Assembly: GCF_937958065.1 (NCBI RefSeq)
Contig: NZ_CALFXI010000081.1
Location: forward strand, 1 to 64,000
DNA: 64,000 bases
Source of the DNA: an uncultured Steroidobacter sp.
GTDB taxonomy: Bacteria > Pseudomonadota > Gammaproteobacteria > Steroidobacterales > Steroidobacteraceae
Direction of reading: 5' to 3'
Part shown: positions 1 through 8,550 of the stretch, one piece after another
Layout: each line of letters begins with the position of its first letter
How positions within the stretch are numbered: the stretch's first letter is position 1
Translations under genes and position numbers: made by a program
Notes under the pieces: model-generated
The model's input: the letters and a program-made list of their open reading frames with translations, nothing else
Databases searched by the model: none
Told to the model about the DNA's origin: nothing

Positions 1-671
1 TTGGCGGGCTTTGCGTCGATGGCTGCCGCATGATTTGCTCAGTGGTCGCGTGACGGTCGGTGTCGCTCGCCCTTGACGCGCTATCGCGCTGCGAGCTGCA
101 ACGCGCGGCGTCATTTGTACTGCCAGCGTGCAACGGTTTGCTCGAATGGCGGCGGTGGCCGAGTCACTGTGGTTGCGAACTTCCCGAGACCCCCACCTTT
201 CCCCAGCTCGAAGATGCGCAACTCGAGCACGCTTCGCGGCCGCTCCGCGGGGCGCCTGCGCTTCGCTGGGCGCGGAAGAAAGACATGGAGTGCTGGTCCC
301 GAAGATGTCGGCTCAAAGCACGCTCCACGGGAGCCCCTGCGCTTCGCTGGGGCGCGGAAGAAAGACATGGAATGCTGGTCCCGAAGATGTCGGCTCAAAG
401 CACGCTCCGCGGGGCGCCTGCGCTTCGCTGGGCGCGAGCTGAAGAAGGTGGGGCCAGGAGCGTTAGCTGGCGGATCAACGGCGGGAATTTAAGTTTGGCG
501 TTTCCGCAGAAACTTACGCTGTGGCAAACCCGCTGTTCGATCCAGCCCGTCGTTGAGCGCCCAGCTTGGCCCGTTCGTGCGCGCCGGCAGGCGAAAAACC
601 TCTGAGAGCTGTGTGGCACGCGGCCACGAGGGACCACCAACCGGTCCCCCAAATCTCCCTTGCCAAACCTC
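1..671. other. Non-coding region upstream of ygfZ's 3' end
   Basis: I see no supportable gene here. Several overlapping reading frames of 60–180 codons exist in this stretch, but they run through the tandem repeat and show no family motif or plausible domain. The first ~110 bases could hold the end of a gene lying to the left, but no frame is convincing. The repeat at 241–437 is the only clear structure. Confidence 0.6.
241..437. repeat. Tandem repeat, unit about 82 bp, 2.4 copies
   Basis: Unit 1 is 241–320 (80 bp), unit 2 is 321–402 (82 bp), and a partial third copy starts at 403. All three start with CGCTCCRCGGG and continue into TGCGCTTCGCTGGG; units 1 and 2 share GAAGAAAGACATGGA and the following TGCTGGTCCCGAAGATGTCG block almost unchanged. 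The differences are a few substitutions and two single-base insertions. The repeat is not a multiple of three between copies and lies outside any recognisable gene, so it looks like an intergenic repeat and not a protein repeat. Confidence 0.85.
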
Positions 672-1559
672 TTACTCCGGCGAATACGGCATCGCCACCC
701 GCGCCAGCACCCCTTCCTGGCCATCGACGTGCAGCTCGCTATTGAGCTGCGCGAGGCTGATGACCGCCAGGACGTCACATCCGTCTTCGGTCGCGACAGC
801 ATCAACCACATCGCCTGCGTGCTGCTCGCCAGCCAACACGCGCGTACCGGGCGTAGGCACCGCGCCCGCGCTGTGGAAAAGAAACATCCGCCGCTTGACG
901 GCTCCGCGGAAATGGGTGCGGGCGATGATCTCCTGCCCGGTGTAGCAGCCCTTCTCGAAGCTGATCCCGCCGAGCAGATCGATATTCAGCATCTGAGCGA
1001 CGAATGCTTCGTGAGTTTCTGGATAAACCTGCGGCAGGCCCGCGCGCACGGATGACACGTGCCACTGGTGGTCGCGCGCGGCATCGGAGGGTGCGGACAG
1101 GGCGCCGAGCACCAGCACATCCTCGACGCCGGGCAATGTGAAATAGCTCACGCATTCGACTTCACGATGCGAGGTCGCTGGAGTCAGAGTCAGGTCAGCG
1201 GGCAGAGCAGAGCGGGGCGCGATGCCGACCTGCAGATGTTTCGCCGGTTCGATCTTCGCCTTTGCCCGAAGCACATACTTGCGAAGGCGCAGCACCGTGC
1301 TGTCGACGAGCGCCGCCGGCAGCACCAGGGCGATGCCGTCGGTGCGAGCCAGCATCCAGAACACCGCCTGGACGCGGCCCTGCGGGGAATTGCAGCAGGC
1401 CAGCTGCACTCGATTCGAATCGAGCGTGTCCAGATCGGCCGTCAGCTGACCCTGCAGATAGGCGCGCGCGTCGGCGCCGCTCACCATGATCGTGGCGAGC
1501 CCGCCGAGCGGGCTCACGTCGGGTCCGGCGCTGGCCGGGGCGGAAACAGGGGCAGACAT
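672..1559 (-). CDS. ygfZ: YgfZ/GcvT-domain folate-binding protein
   Basis: A 295-residue protein of the YgfZ family, which uses a folate-binding GcvT-like fold and supports tRNA modification and iron–sulfur enzyme maturation in E. coli. The family signature K-G-C-Y-T-G-Q-E is at residues 203–210, with the conserved cysteine at 205. It is transcribed away from the succinate dehydrogenase operon, and the 116-bp gap to the SdhF4 gene must hold promoters for both. Proximity to sdhB, which carries three Fe–S clusters, fits the family's link to Fe–S proteins; that functional link is inference. Confidence 0.9.
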   Translation of the reverse strand: MSAPVSAPASAGPDVSPLGGLATIMVSGADARAYLQGQLTADLDTLDSNRVQLACCNSPQGRVQAVFWMLARTDGIALVLPAALVDSTVLRLRKYVLRAKAKIEPAKHLQVGIAPRSALPADLTLTPATSHREVECVSYFTLPGVEDVLVLGALSAPSDAARDHQWHVSSVRAGLPQVYPETHEAFVAQMLNIDLLGGISFEKGCYTGQEIIARTHFRGAVKRRMFLFHSAGAVPTPGTRVLAGEQHAGDVVDAVATEDGCDVLAVISLAQLNSELHVDGQEGVLARVAMPYSPE

Positions 1560-1675
1560 TCGTGAAATCCGAAATCAAGCATCGCCACAAAAGATAAGGG
1601 CAGCGTTCCGACCCCGGGGGGGTTCTGGCACACTACCGCCCGTTTGAACGGTCACTGACATCATCGTCCGGTTCC

Positions 1676-1882
1676 ATGCCAGATACAAATTTGCGGCCAG
1701 ATTCGCCAGCCGGGGCCGATGGCCTGGGGCCGGCTGTTTCGGCCGCGACCGAGACAGGGACAGAACCGCGCGCGCCAGGTTCCACCGGCGAGCAGGCACC
1801 CAAAGAGATCGGCGGCCGCGACGGGCCGGAGCCGACGCGCTTCGGCGATTGGGAAAAAGCCGGCCGTTGCATCGATTTTTGA
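1676..1882 (+). CDS. Succinate dehydrogenase assembly factor 4 (DUF1674) family
   Basis: A 68-residue protein whose C-terminal half carries the DUF1674/SDHF4 signature: E-I-G-G-R-x-G-P-E-P-T-R-F-G-D-W-E at about residues 44–60, ending in G-R-C-I-D-F. The N-terminal half is low-complexity and probably disordered. In mitochondria SDHAF4 binds flavinated SdhA before it joins SdhB; the bacterial role is inferred from homology. It lies 31 bp upstream of sdhC on the same strand, which supports a role in the complex. The start codon is ATG with a weak ribosome site. The sdhC frame is open upstream across this gene, so it is easily missed. Confidence 0.8.
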   Translation: MPDTNLRPDSPAGADGLGPAVSAATETGTEPRAPGSTGEQAPKEIGGRDGPEPTRFGDWEKAGRCIDF

Positions 1883-1913
1883 TCCGCTTGTCCGTAATTC
1901 AGGCCATTACCAC

Positions 1914-2309
1914 ATGACCAATCCCAAGTACGAGCGGCCGTTGTCGCCGTTCATGATGTATCGATGGCAGTACACCAATACGCTGTCCATCCTGCACCGG
2001 GTCACGGGCTGCGCGCTGTCCGTCGGGCTGCTGTTGTTTGTTTACTGGCTGGTCGCCGCTGCCAGCGGGCCCGAGGCCTACGCCTCGGCGCAGGCGGTGT
2101 TCGCGAACCCGCTGACCAAGGCGCTGCTGGTCGGTTTTTCGTTCGCGTTCTTCTATCACCTGTTGAACGGCGTGCGGCACCTGGCCTGGGACACCGGCCA
2201 TGGCTTCGAGAAGAAGATGGCGCGCACCAGCGGCATGATCGCTTTCTGGGGCGCGGTGGCCTTGACCGCGTTGTTCTGGTTCGTGCTCGTGCGCCGGGGT
2301 GAAGTATGA
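1914..2309 (+). CDS. sdhC: Succinate dehydrogenase cytochrome b556 subunit
   Basis: 131 residues, one of the two membrane anchors of complex II. The signature S-I-L-H-R-V-T-G lies at 25–32 and a Y-H-x4-G-x-R-H segment, where the family's haem-ligating histidine sits, follows in the second membrane helix. Three hydrophobic helices are visible. I start it at ATG 1914 because the protein begins here in the family; the reading frame stays open further upstream to 1719, but that extension overlaps the SdhF4 gene in another frame and has no homologous content. The stop overlaps the sdhD start by four bases. Confidence 0.95.
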   Translation: MTNPKYERPLSPFMMYRWQYTNTLSILHRVTGCALSVGLLLFVYWLVAAASGPEAYASAQAVFANPLTKALLVGFSFAFFYHLLNGVRHLAWDTGHGFEKKMARTSGMIAFWGAVALTALFWFVLVRRGEV

Positions 2310-2692
2310 GTCTGCGCAGTCCGGTAGGACGGGTTCTGGGGCTGGGCGCGGCGGGCAACGGCGTTGGCCACTGGTGGGCGCTGCGCGTCTCGTCGGTCGC
2401 GCTGGTGCTGCTCGGCCTGTGGTTCGTGTTCGCGTTGGTGCGCATGCCCGATGTGAGTTATGCGACCGTCACGGCGTGGATCGCGGCGCCGGTCAACGCG
2501 GTGCTGCTGTCGCTGCTGATCGGCACGATGCTGTATCACTCGATGCTGGGCGTGCAGGAGGTGGTCGAGGACTACGTGGCCAGCCACGGTGCCAAGATCG
2601 CCACCAAGATCGTTCTGCAGTTCATTCATTTCCTTCTCGGCGCTCTCGGCATCTTCTCCGTGCTGCGCATTGCCTTCGGGAGCGCCGCATGA
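2306..2692 (+). CDS. sdhD: Succinate dehydrogenase hydrophobic membrane anchor
   Basis: 128 residues with three membrane helices, the second anchor subunit that with SdhC holds the haem b and quinone site. The L-Y-H-S-M-L-G-V-Q segment in helix 2 holds the candidate haem-ligand histidine and is followed by the V-V-E-D-Y stretch characteristic of SdhD. ATGA overlaps link it to both sdhC and sdhA, so the four subunits are translationally coupled. Confidence 0.95.
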   Translation: MSLRSPVGRVLGLGAAGNGVGHWWALRVSSVALVLLGLWFVFALVRMPDVSYATVTAWIAAPVNAVLLSLLIGTMLYHSMLGVQEVVEDYVASHGAKIATKIVLQFIHFLLGALGIFSVLRIAFGSAA

Positions 2693-4473
2693 GCGCCTAT
2701 CAGTTCATCGATCACAACTACGACGTGGTCGTAGTCGGTGCCGGCGGTGCCGGCCTGCGAGCTACTTTCGGTCTGGCGCATTCCGGCCTGTCGGTCGCGT
2801 GCGTGACGAAAGTGTTTCCGACCCGTAGCCACACGGTGGCCGCGCAGGGCGGCATCAGCGCCGCGCTCGGCAACATGGGCGAGGACGACTGGCGTTGGCA
2901 CATGTACGACACGGTCAAGGGCTCGGACTGGCTCGGCGACCAGGACGCCATCGAGTTCATGTGCAAAGAAGCGCCCGGCGCGGTGATCGAGCTGGAGCAC
3001 TACGGTGTGCCGTTCTCGCGCACCGATGACGGCCGCATCTATCAGCGTCCGTTCGGCGGCATGACGACGCACTACGGTAAGGGCACCGCACAGCGCACCT
3101 GCGCGGCGGCGGACCGTACCGGTCACGCGATGCTGCACACGTTGTATCAGCAGGCGCTGCGTCACGAAGCGCAGTTCTTCATCGAATACTTCGCCGTCGA
3201 TCTGATCATGGACAACGGCGAGTGCCGCGGCGTGGTCGCCATCAACATGGCGGACGGCACGGTGCACCGTTTCCTCGGTCACCAGACGATTCTCGCGACG
3301 GGCGGCTACGGTCGCGCGTACTTCTCCTGTACGTCGGCTCACACCTGCACGGGCGACGGCGGCGGCATGGTGTTGCGTGCCGGCCTGCCGTTGCAGGACA
3401 TGGAGTTCGTGCAGTTCCATCCGACCGGCATCTACGGTGCCGGCTGTCTGATCACCGAAGGCGTGCGCGGCGAAGGCGGCATTCTGCGCAACTCCGAAGG
3501 CGAGCGTTTCATGGAACGTTATGCGCCGAACGCGAAGGACCTGGCCTCACGCGACGTGGTCAGCCGCTCCATGACCATGGAGATCCGCGAAGGCCGCGGC
3601 GTCGGCCCGCACAAGGATCACATCTATCTGCACCTCGAGCACCTCGGTGCCGAAGTGATTCACGAGCGGCTGCCGGGCATCGCCGAGACCGCGAAGATCT
3701 TCGCCGGCGTCGATGTGACCAAGCAGCCGATTCCGGTGCTGCCGACGGTTCACTACAACATGGGCGGCATCCCGGCCAACTATCACGGCGAAGTGGTGAC
3801 GTTGAAGAACGGCAACCCCGACTCCGTCGTGCCGGGCCTGATGGCGGTGGGCGAGGCGGCGTGCGTGTCCGTGCACGGCGCGAATCGTCTCGGCTCGAAC
3901 TCGCTGCTCGACCTGGTGGTGTTCGGCCGCGAGGCCGCGCGTCACGCCGCCGAGATCGTCAAGCCGAATACCAAGCATCGGCCGCTGCCGAAGGATGCGG
4001 GCGACCTCGCGCTCAGCCGCATCGACAAGTTCCGCAACGCCAAGGGCTCGCTCAGGACCGCCGACATTCGCCTGAACATGCAGCGCGTGATGCAGAACCA
4101 CGCGGCCGTGTTCCGCACTTCCGAATCGCTCCTCGAGGGCGTGCAGAAGATGCAGGAAGTGTTCAAGTCGTTCGAGGAGGTCAACGTCAGCGATCGCGGC
4201 ATGGTGTGGAACACCGACCTGATCGAAACGCTGGAGCTCGACAACCTGCGCAGTCAGGCGGTGGCGACCATCGTCTCCGCCGAGAACCGCAAGGAGAGCC
4301 GTGGTGCGCACGCCCACGAGGACTATCCGGAGCGCGACGATGTGAACTGGATGAAACACACCCTCTCGTGGGTGGATCCGCAGGGCAAGGTGTCGCTCGA
4401 CTACCGCCCGGTGCACTTGAACACACTGACCAACGACGTAGAAGTCGTTCCGCCCAAGGCGAGGGTGTACTGA
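2689..4473 (+). CDS. sdhA: Succinate dehydrogenase flavoprotein subunit
   Basis: 594 residues, the catalytic subunit that oxidises succinate to fumarate. The dinucleotide-binding loop V-G-A-G-G-A-G is at 17–23 and R-S-H-T-V-A-A-Q-G-G at 46–55 places His48 as the residue that carries covalent FAD. The length equals the usual 588–600. Start ATG 2689 overlaps the sdhD stop; the frame is open a further 390 bases upstream but that part is antisense-free shadow of sdhD. FAD attachment would need SdhE, encoded two genes downstream, and probably the SdhF4 protein upstream. Confidence 0.97.
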   Translation: MSAYQFIDHNYDVVVVGAGGAGLRATFGLAHSGLSVACVTKVFPTRSHTVAAQGGISAALGNMGEDDWRWHMYDTVKGSDWLGDQDAIEFMCKEAPGAVIELEHYGVPFSRTDDGRIYQRPFGGMTTHYGKGTAQRTCAAADRTGHAMLHTLYQQALRHEAQFFIEYFAVDLIMDNGECRGVVAINMADGTVHRFLGHQTILATGGYGRAYFSCTSAHTCTGDGGGMVLRAGLPLQDMEFVQFHPTGIYGAGCLITEGVRGEGGILRNSEGERFMERYAPNAKDLASRDVVSRSMTMEIREGRGVGPHKDHIYLHLEHLGAEVIHERLPGIAETAKIFAGVDVTKQPIPVLPTVHYNMGGIPANYHGEVVTLKNGNPDSVVPGLMAVGEAACVSVHGANRLGSNSLLDLVVFGREAARHAAEIVKPNTKHRPLPKDAGDLALSRIDKFRNAKGSLRTADIRLNMQRVMQNHAAVFRTSESLLEGVQKMQEVFKSFEEVNVSDRGMVWNTDLIETLELDNLRSQAVATIVSAENRKESRGAHAHEDYPERDDVNWMKHTLSWVDPQGKVSLDYRPVHLNTLTNDVEVVPPKARVY

Positions 4474-4475
4474 CC

Positions 4476-5258
4476 ATGGCGCAATTCCGTCTTCCCAAGA
4501 ACTCGGTCGTCGGCGTCGGCAAGACCTATCCGGCACCCGCGGGTGCCAAGGACGTGCGCACGTTCCGCATCTACCGCTTCGACCCGGAGTCGGGCCAGAA
4601 CCCGCGTTACGACACGTACGAAGTGGACATGTCGACCTGCGGGCCGATGGTGCTCGACGCGCTGATCAAGATCAAAAACGAGATCGATCCGACGCTGACG
4701 TTCCGCCGTTCCTGCCGCGAGGGCATTTGCGGCTCGTGCGCGATGAACATCGACGGCGTGAACACGCTGGCCTGCACGCGCGCCACCGAGGATGTGAAGG
4801 GCACGGTGAAGATTTTCCCGCTGCCGCACATGCCGGTGATCAAGGACCTGGTGCCGGACCTCACCAATTTCTACGCGCAGTACGCGTCGGTGAAGCCCTG
4901 GCTGCAGACCCGCACCCCGGCGCCGCCGGATCGCGAGCGGCTGCAGTCGAAGGAAGATCAGGAGAAGATCGATCGTCCGGCGGCCTGCATTCTGTGCGCC
5001 TGCTGCTCCACCTCGTGCCCGAGCTACTGGTGGAACGGCGACCGTTACCTGGGCCCGGCGGCGCTGCTGGCGGCGTATCGGTGGATCGTGGATACCCGCG
5101 ACGAGGCCACCGGCGAGCGGCTCGATGCGCTGGAAGATCCGTTCCGGCTGTACCGCTGCCACACCATCATGAACTGCACCGAGGCCTGTCCGAAGGACCT
5201 CAATCCGGCCAAGGCCATCGCCGAGATCAAGAAGAAGATCGCCGAGCGCAGTCACTGA
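4476..5258 (+). CDS. sdhB: Succinate dehydrogenase iron–sulfur subunit
   Basis: 260 residues. All three cluster sites are visible: Cys80, 85, 88 and 100 for [2Fe-2S]; Cys171, 174, 177 with Cys238 for [4Fe-4S]; and Cys181, 228, 234 for [3Fe-4S] (assignment by family alignment). It passes electrons from SdhA to quinone. The start ATG lies two bases after the sdhA stop, and the stop shares one base with the sdhE start. The frame is open far upstream inside sdhA; that is shadow. Confidence 0.97.
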   Translation: MAQFRLPKNSVVGVGKTYPAPAGAKDVRTFRIYRFDPESGQNPRYDTYEVDMSTCGPMVLDALIKIKNEIDPTLTFRRSCREGICGSCAMNIDGVNTLACTRATEDVKGTVKIFPLPHMPVIKDLVPDLTNFYAQYASVKPWLQTRTPAPPDRERLQSKEDQEKIDRPAACILCACCSTSCPSYWWNGDRYLGPAALLAAYRWIVDTRDEATGERLDALEDPFRLYRCHTIMNCTEACPKDLNPAKAIAEIKKKIAERSH

Positions 5259-5524
5259 TGAGCGGCCATCCGACCGTGGGACAGCTCCGCTGGCGTTGCC
5301 GGCGGGGCATGCGCGAGTTGGACGTGCTGCTCGAACGGTATCTCCAGGAACGGTATCCTTCCGCCCCGGCTGCCGAACAACAGGCCTTCGTAGCATTGCT
5401 CGAGGCGCCAGACCCGCAGCTGTTCGCCTACGTAGTGCAACGAGAGGTCCCGGACGATCCGGATTGGGCGCATGTCATCGCCATACTCCGCAACCTTGAC
5501 GCCCAGCAGGGCGCTGACGCTTGA
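5258..5524 (+). CDS. sdhE: FAD assembly factor SdhE
   Basis: 88 residues, the size of the SdhE/SDHAF2 family. The motif R-R-G-M-R-E-L-D near residues 15–22 is the flavinylation factor's signature R-G-x-x-E. It promotes covalent attachment of FAD to SdhA. The ATG at 5258 overlaps the sdhB stop (TGATG), so it is coupled to the operon. Its 3' end overlaps the next gene by 53 bases. Confidence 0.92.
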   Translation: MSGHPTVGQLRWRCRRGMRELDVLLERYLQERYPSAPAAEQQAFVALLEAPDPQLFAYVVQREVPDDPDWAHVIAILRNLDAQQGADA

Positions 5525-5948
5525 CGTTCGGAGCCGTCGCTCCGAGCGGCGGCTTGGCGCGCTCGCGCTCCTGGGAGTTGCGGCGGCCCGCATGCTTTTT
5601 CCCCTCCCGCCGTTATCCGCCGCACTCTTTTTCGTAGTGGCCGCCGCCGTGGTCGGGCTCGGCCTGTGGTCCCAGGGCTGGCTCGCCGGAGCGCATCGGT
5701 TGACGGCTGTCAGCTGGCTCTCCGACGGCACCTGGACCCTCTCCAGCGCCGCCCGGAAAAATATTCCTGCAACGTTGTCCGCCGGATCGCGCGCCGGCAG
5801 CCATTGGTTGTGGCTTCGCTGGCACACCGGTGCCGGAGATCGCTCGATGTTGATACTGACGGGCGACGTACTACCCCGGGAGCTGCGTCGGCTGAGCGTG
5901 CGTTTACGGCTGGAATCGGTCTGCAAGGCTGGTCTGATCGGTGCGTGA
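5472..5948 (+). CDS. YgfX-like inner-membrane protein
   Basis: 158 residues. Two adjacent hydrophobic helices (about residues 28–68) are followed by a soluble domain with D-G-T-W and a run L-x-R-E-L-R-R-L-S-V near the C terminus, the same plan as E. coli YgfX (CptA), which is encoded directly after sdhE. Position and topology carry the identification; sequence similarity is weak. It overlaps sdhE by 53 bases. E. coli YgfX has been described both as part of the SdhE neighbourhood and as a toxin acting on cell division; which applies here is unknown. Confidence 0.65.
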   Translation: MSSPYSATLTPSRALTLDVRSRRSERRLGALALLGVAAARMLFPLPPLSAALFFVVAAAVVGLGLWSQGWLAGAHRLTAVSWLSDGTWTLSSAARKNIPATLSAGSRAGSHWLWLRWHTGAGDRSMLILTGDVLPRELRRLSVRLRLESVCKAGLIGA

Positions 5949-6012
5949 CGATGCTTTTTGAACCGGGTCACGCAATCGCTCAGCGAGTGTTCAGGAACAC
6001 TTGTGTCCCGCC

Positions 6013-6039
6013 GAACTTTCGCGCGGGCCGCCAGTCTAT
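6013..6039 (+). promoter_or_regulatory. Sigma-E (RpoE/AlgU-type) promoter upstream of rpoE
   Basis: GAACTT at 6013–6018, a 16-base spacer, then TCTAT at 6035–6039. This matches the consensus used by RpoE/AlgU (GAACTT, 16–17 bases, TCTRA/TCAAA). The predicted start is near 6045, about 55 bases before the TTG start codon of rpoE. It implies positive autoregulation, as known for rpoE and algU. Confidence 0.75.
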
Positions 6040-6099
6040 GGAAGCAGTCGTGGCGTTGCCGATGAGCGCGCTTCCGCCGGTCCGGCAGGGAGCGAGCGC

Positions 6100-6681
6100 T
6101 TGACGACCAACCCGGATGACACCGACCAGGAGCTGGTCCGGCGAGTACAGGCGGGCGACCAGACGGCGTTCAACCTGCTGGTGCTGAAATATCAGCATCG
6201 CGTGTTGAAGCTGGTGGGCCGGTTCGTGAACGATGCGGCCGAGGCCGAGGATGTCGCGCAGGAGGCGTTCCTCAAGGCCTATCGGGCGCTGGCATCGTTT
6301 CGCGGCGACAGTGCGTTCTATACATGGTTGTATCGGATCGCGATCAACACCGCGAAGAACGCGCTGGTGTCGCAGCGCCGCCGGCCGGTGGACTTCGACC
6401 TGGACCTGCAGGATCCGGAGCAGTACGACCGGCAGGCGAAACTGAAGGAAGCGGATACTCCGGAGGGAGTGCTGCTGACCGACGAGATTCGCGCCGTGGT
6501 CGAGGAGGCCATGGAGCAACTGCCCGAAGACCTGCGTACGGCCATCGTGCTGCGCGAGTTGGAAGGGCTGTCGTACGAGGAGATTGCGGAAGCGATGGAT
6601 TGCCCGGTGGGGACGGTGCGATCCCGGATCTTCCGGGCGCGCGAGGCCATCGACAAAAAGCTCAAGCCGCTGCTCGATTGA
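6100..6681 (+). CDS. rpoE: RNA polymerase sigma factor RpoE (sigma-E/AlgU)
   Basis: 193 residues, against 191 in E. coli. Region 2 (A-E-D-V-A-Q-E-A-F around residue 47) and region 4 (E-E-I-A-E-A-M-D-C-P-V-G-T-V-R-S-R near the C terminus) are intact. I choose TTG 6100 because AGGGAG at 6087–6092 is well spaced, because the product then begins as RpoE does, and because a longer frame from 6001 would start upstream of the predicted transcription start. It controls the cell-envelope stress response and is held inactive by RseA. Confidence 0.93.
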   Translation: MTTNPDDTDQELVRRVQAGDQTAFNLLVLKYQHRVLKLVGRFVNDAAEAEDVAQEAFLKAYRALASFRGDSAFYTWLYRIAINTAKNALVSQRRRPVDFDLDLQDPEQYDRQAKLKEADTPEGVLLTDEIRAVVEEAMEQLPEDLRTAIVLRELEGLSYEEIAEAMDCPVGTVRSRIFRAREAIDKKLKPLLD

Positions 6682-6766
6682 ACGATCGGGGGCAGGGCGG
6701 ATTGGGTGCTCCGGCAGGTGTTGAGTTGTGGCAAATTGGATGGGCGATGACGATCGTGGTGACAGC

Positions 6767-7465
6767 ATGACGGATGCTCTGAACGAACAGCTTTCTGCCT
6801 GCCTGGACGGCGAGTTGCCGCCGGCGGAGCTCGATCTGCTCTTGAAGCGGGTGGAGCGGGGGGCCGAGCTGCGTGCTGCCATCGGGCGCTACTCGCTGAT
6901 CGGCGAGGCGATGCGGGCCGAGCGTCCGGCGGTTGCCTCCCCGGATTTCGCCAGCAGGGTCATGGCCGCGGTAGCCGCGGAGCCTGCCCGGAGCGAGGCG
7001 CCGGTGCCGGTGGTCCAGCCGAACGTCGCTCGGCAGGCGGCCACCGCGCACACTTCCAGAATCTCTCCCCACGCCGTTCGTTATCTGCGTCCCGCTGCCG
7101 GCATGGCCATTGCCGCCGGCGTCGCTGCCGTCGCCGTGTTCACGATGCAGCCGATGGGTCAGTCGGATCTCGCGCCGGTCGGTGCGCCTTTGATTGCAAC
7201 GAACCAGCCCGCTGCGAACGAGCCTGTGATCACTTCGGATCCAGGGTCGAGCTACGTGGTGCCGACCTCCACCTCGAGGTCCGCGTTCATCCCGGCGACT
7301 CGCCTCACCAATTACGTGGTGGCGCACAGCGAATATTCCTCGCCGCTCGGCCGTCGCTCGGTATTGAGCGGCGTATTGGCCGATGACGCCGAGGCCCAGG
7401 CGCTTGAGTCCGGCGAAGCCGAGATCAAGATTTCCATTGGCGACGACGGCGCTCCGGAACGCTGA
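6767..7465 (+). CDS. rseA: Anti-sigma-E factor RseA (MucA-like)
   Basis: 232 residues. The cytoplasmic N terminus has the RseA pattern (E-Q-L-S-A-C-L-D-G-E-L, then Y-S-L-I-G-E-A-M-R), a single membrane helix lies near residues 107–125, and the rest is periplasmic. It binds RpoE until it is cleaved under stress. GTG 6728 and ATG 6740 are alternative starts; I prefer ATG 6767 because the family begins right before the E-Q-L-S motif. The stop overlaps the rseB start by one base. Confidence 0.85.
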   Translation: MTDALNEQLSACLDGELPPAELDLLLKRVERGAELRAAIGRYSLIGEAMRAERPAVASPDFASRVMAAVAAEPARSEAPVPVVQPNVARQAATAHTSRISPHAVRYLRPAAGMAIAAGVAAVAVFTMQPMGQSDLAPVGAPLIATNQPAANEPVITSDPGSSYVVPTSTSRSAFIPATRLTNYVVAHSEYSSPLGRRSVLSGVLADDAEAQALESGEAEIKISIGDDGAPER

Positions 7466-8550
7466 TGGCTGCACGGCGTGCCACTGTCCCCATGATGAGA
7501 TGGCCGGTTAGTCTGATCGCCGCGTTGCTTGCGGTGCTGTCCACGGCGCATGCCGGGGACCGCGAAGCCCGCCAGTGGCTGGAGCGCATGTCCGAGGCGC
7601 TCGCCACCCGCAACTACGAAGGGCGTTTTTTCCACCTGCGCGATTCGCGTTCCGAAGCGATGCGGATCTATCACCGCGTCGACAAGGGCAAGGTGACCGA
7701 GCGGCTGGTGTCCCTCGACGGCAGCGGCCGCGAGATCATCCGCAATCAGAGCGAAGTCGTTTGCTATCTGCCGGACCGGCGCACGGTGCTGGTGGAAAAG
7801 CGCACCGACGACAACACGCTGCTCGCCGCCGTGCCGGCGTACAACGAGGAGCTCGAAGCTCACTACAACATCGAGCGCGGTCCGTTCACCAAGGCGCTGG
7901 GGCGTCGCACCCAGGTGATCAATGTCACGCCGCGCGACCAGTTCCGCTACGGTTATCGCCTGTGGCTGGACGATGAAACGGCCATGCCGCTGAAGTCGCA
8001 GCTGTGCGATCGCGAGGGCCGGGTCATCGAGCAGATCCTGTTTGCGGAGCTGAACTTCCGCGACCGTATTCCCGCCGACAGTCTCAAGCCATCGATCACC
8101 GGCGAAGGTTTTCGCTGGATCCGGCAGGACGCCCAGCCGCAGCTGGCTGCGGGTCAGGTCGGAGGGTGGGGCGTGATTCGCCTGCCCGCGGGCTTCCGGC
8201 TGACGGCGTGGCGCATTCAATTGATCGCCGGGTCCAATGTCCCGGTGCAGCACCTGGTGTATTCGGACGGCCTGGCATCGGTGTCGGTGTTCATCGAGCC
8301 GGCCGACCCGCAGGCACAGCCGCTGCGAGGACTGGCCAAAGTGGGCGCGGCGTTTGCGTTCTCGCGAGCCATGGACGGTCACCAGGTTACGGCGGTCGGC
8401 GAAGTGCCGCCCGTGACTCTCGAAGCAATCGCCGCGAGCGTCACCAAGGACGAGGCCAGGACGGTTCCTGTGCCCGCGACGCCGGCTCCGCCGCCAGCGG
8501 CGCAACAGCCGAACCAGCATCCCGCCGAACCGCCGCCGCCCCAGCAGTAA
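7465..8550 (+). CDS. rseB: Sigma-E regulatory protein RseB (MucB-like)
   Basis: 361 residues with a signal peptide (hydrophobic residues ~12–28, ending A-H-A). The MucB/RseB fold, a lipoprotein-like sensor domain followed by a smaller C-terminal domain, covers residues ~35–310; the tail is rich in proline and alanine. In the periplasm it binds RseA and shields it from the DegS-type protease. TGATG coupling to rseA. No rseC/mucC or mucD/degP gene follows, unlike in E. coli and Pseudomonas respectively. Confidence 0.9.
   Translation: MAARRATVPMMRWPVSLIAALLAVLSTAHAGDREARQWLERMSEALATRNYEGRFFHLRDSRSEAMRIYHRVDKGKVTERLVSLDGSGREIIRNQSEVVCYLPDRRTVLVEKRTDDNTLLAAVPAYNEELEAHYNIERGPFTKALGRRTQVINVTPRDQFRYGYRLWLDDETAMPLKSQLCDREGRVIEQILFAELNFRDRIPADSLKPSITGEGFRWIRQDAQPQLAAGQVGGWGVIRLPAGFRLTAWRIQLIAGSNVPVQHLVYSDGLASVSVFIEPADPQAQPLRGLAKVGAAFAFSRAMDGHQVTAVGEVPPVTLEAIAASVTKDEARTVPVPATPAPPPAAQQPNQHPAEPPPPQQ

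Noticed and set aside
60..605. Open frames of 60–180 codons at the left end
   Set aside because: They run through the 82-bp tandem repeat in several frames on both strands and have no family motif; the repeat alone keeps them open.
1719..1913. N-terminal extension of sdhC
   Set aside because: SdhC family proteins start at M-T-N; the extension overlaps the SdhF4 gene in another frame.
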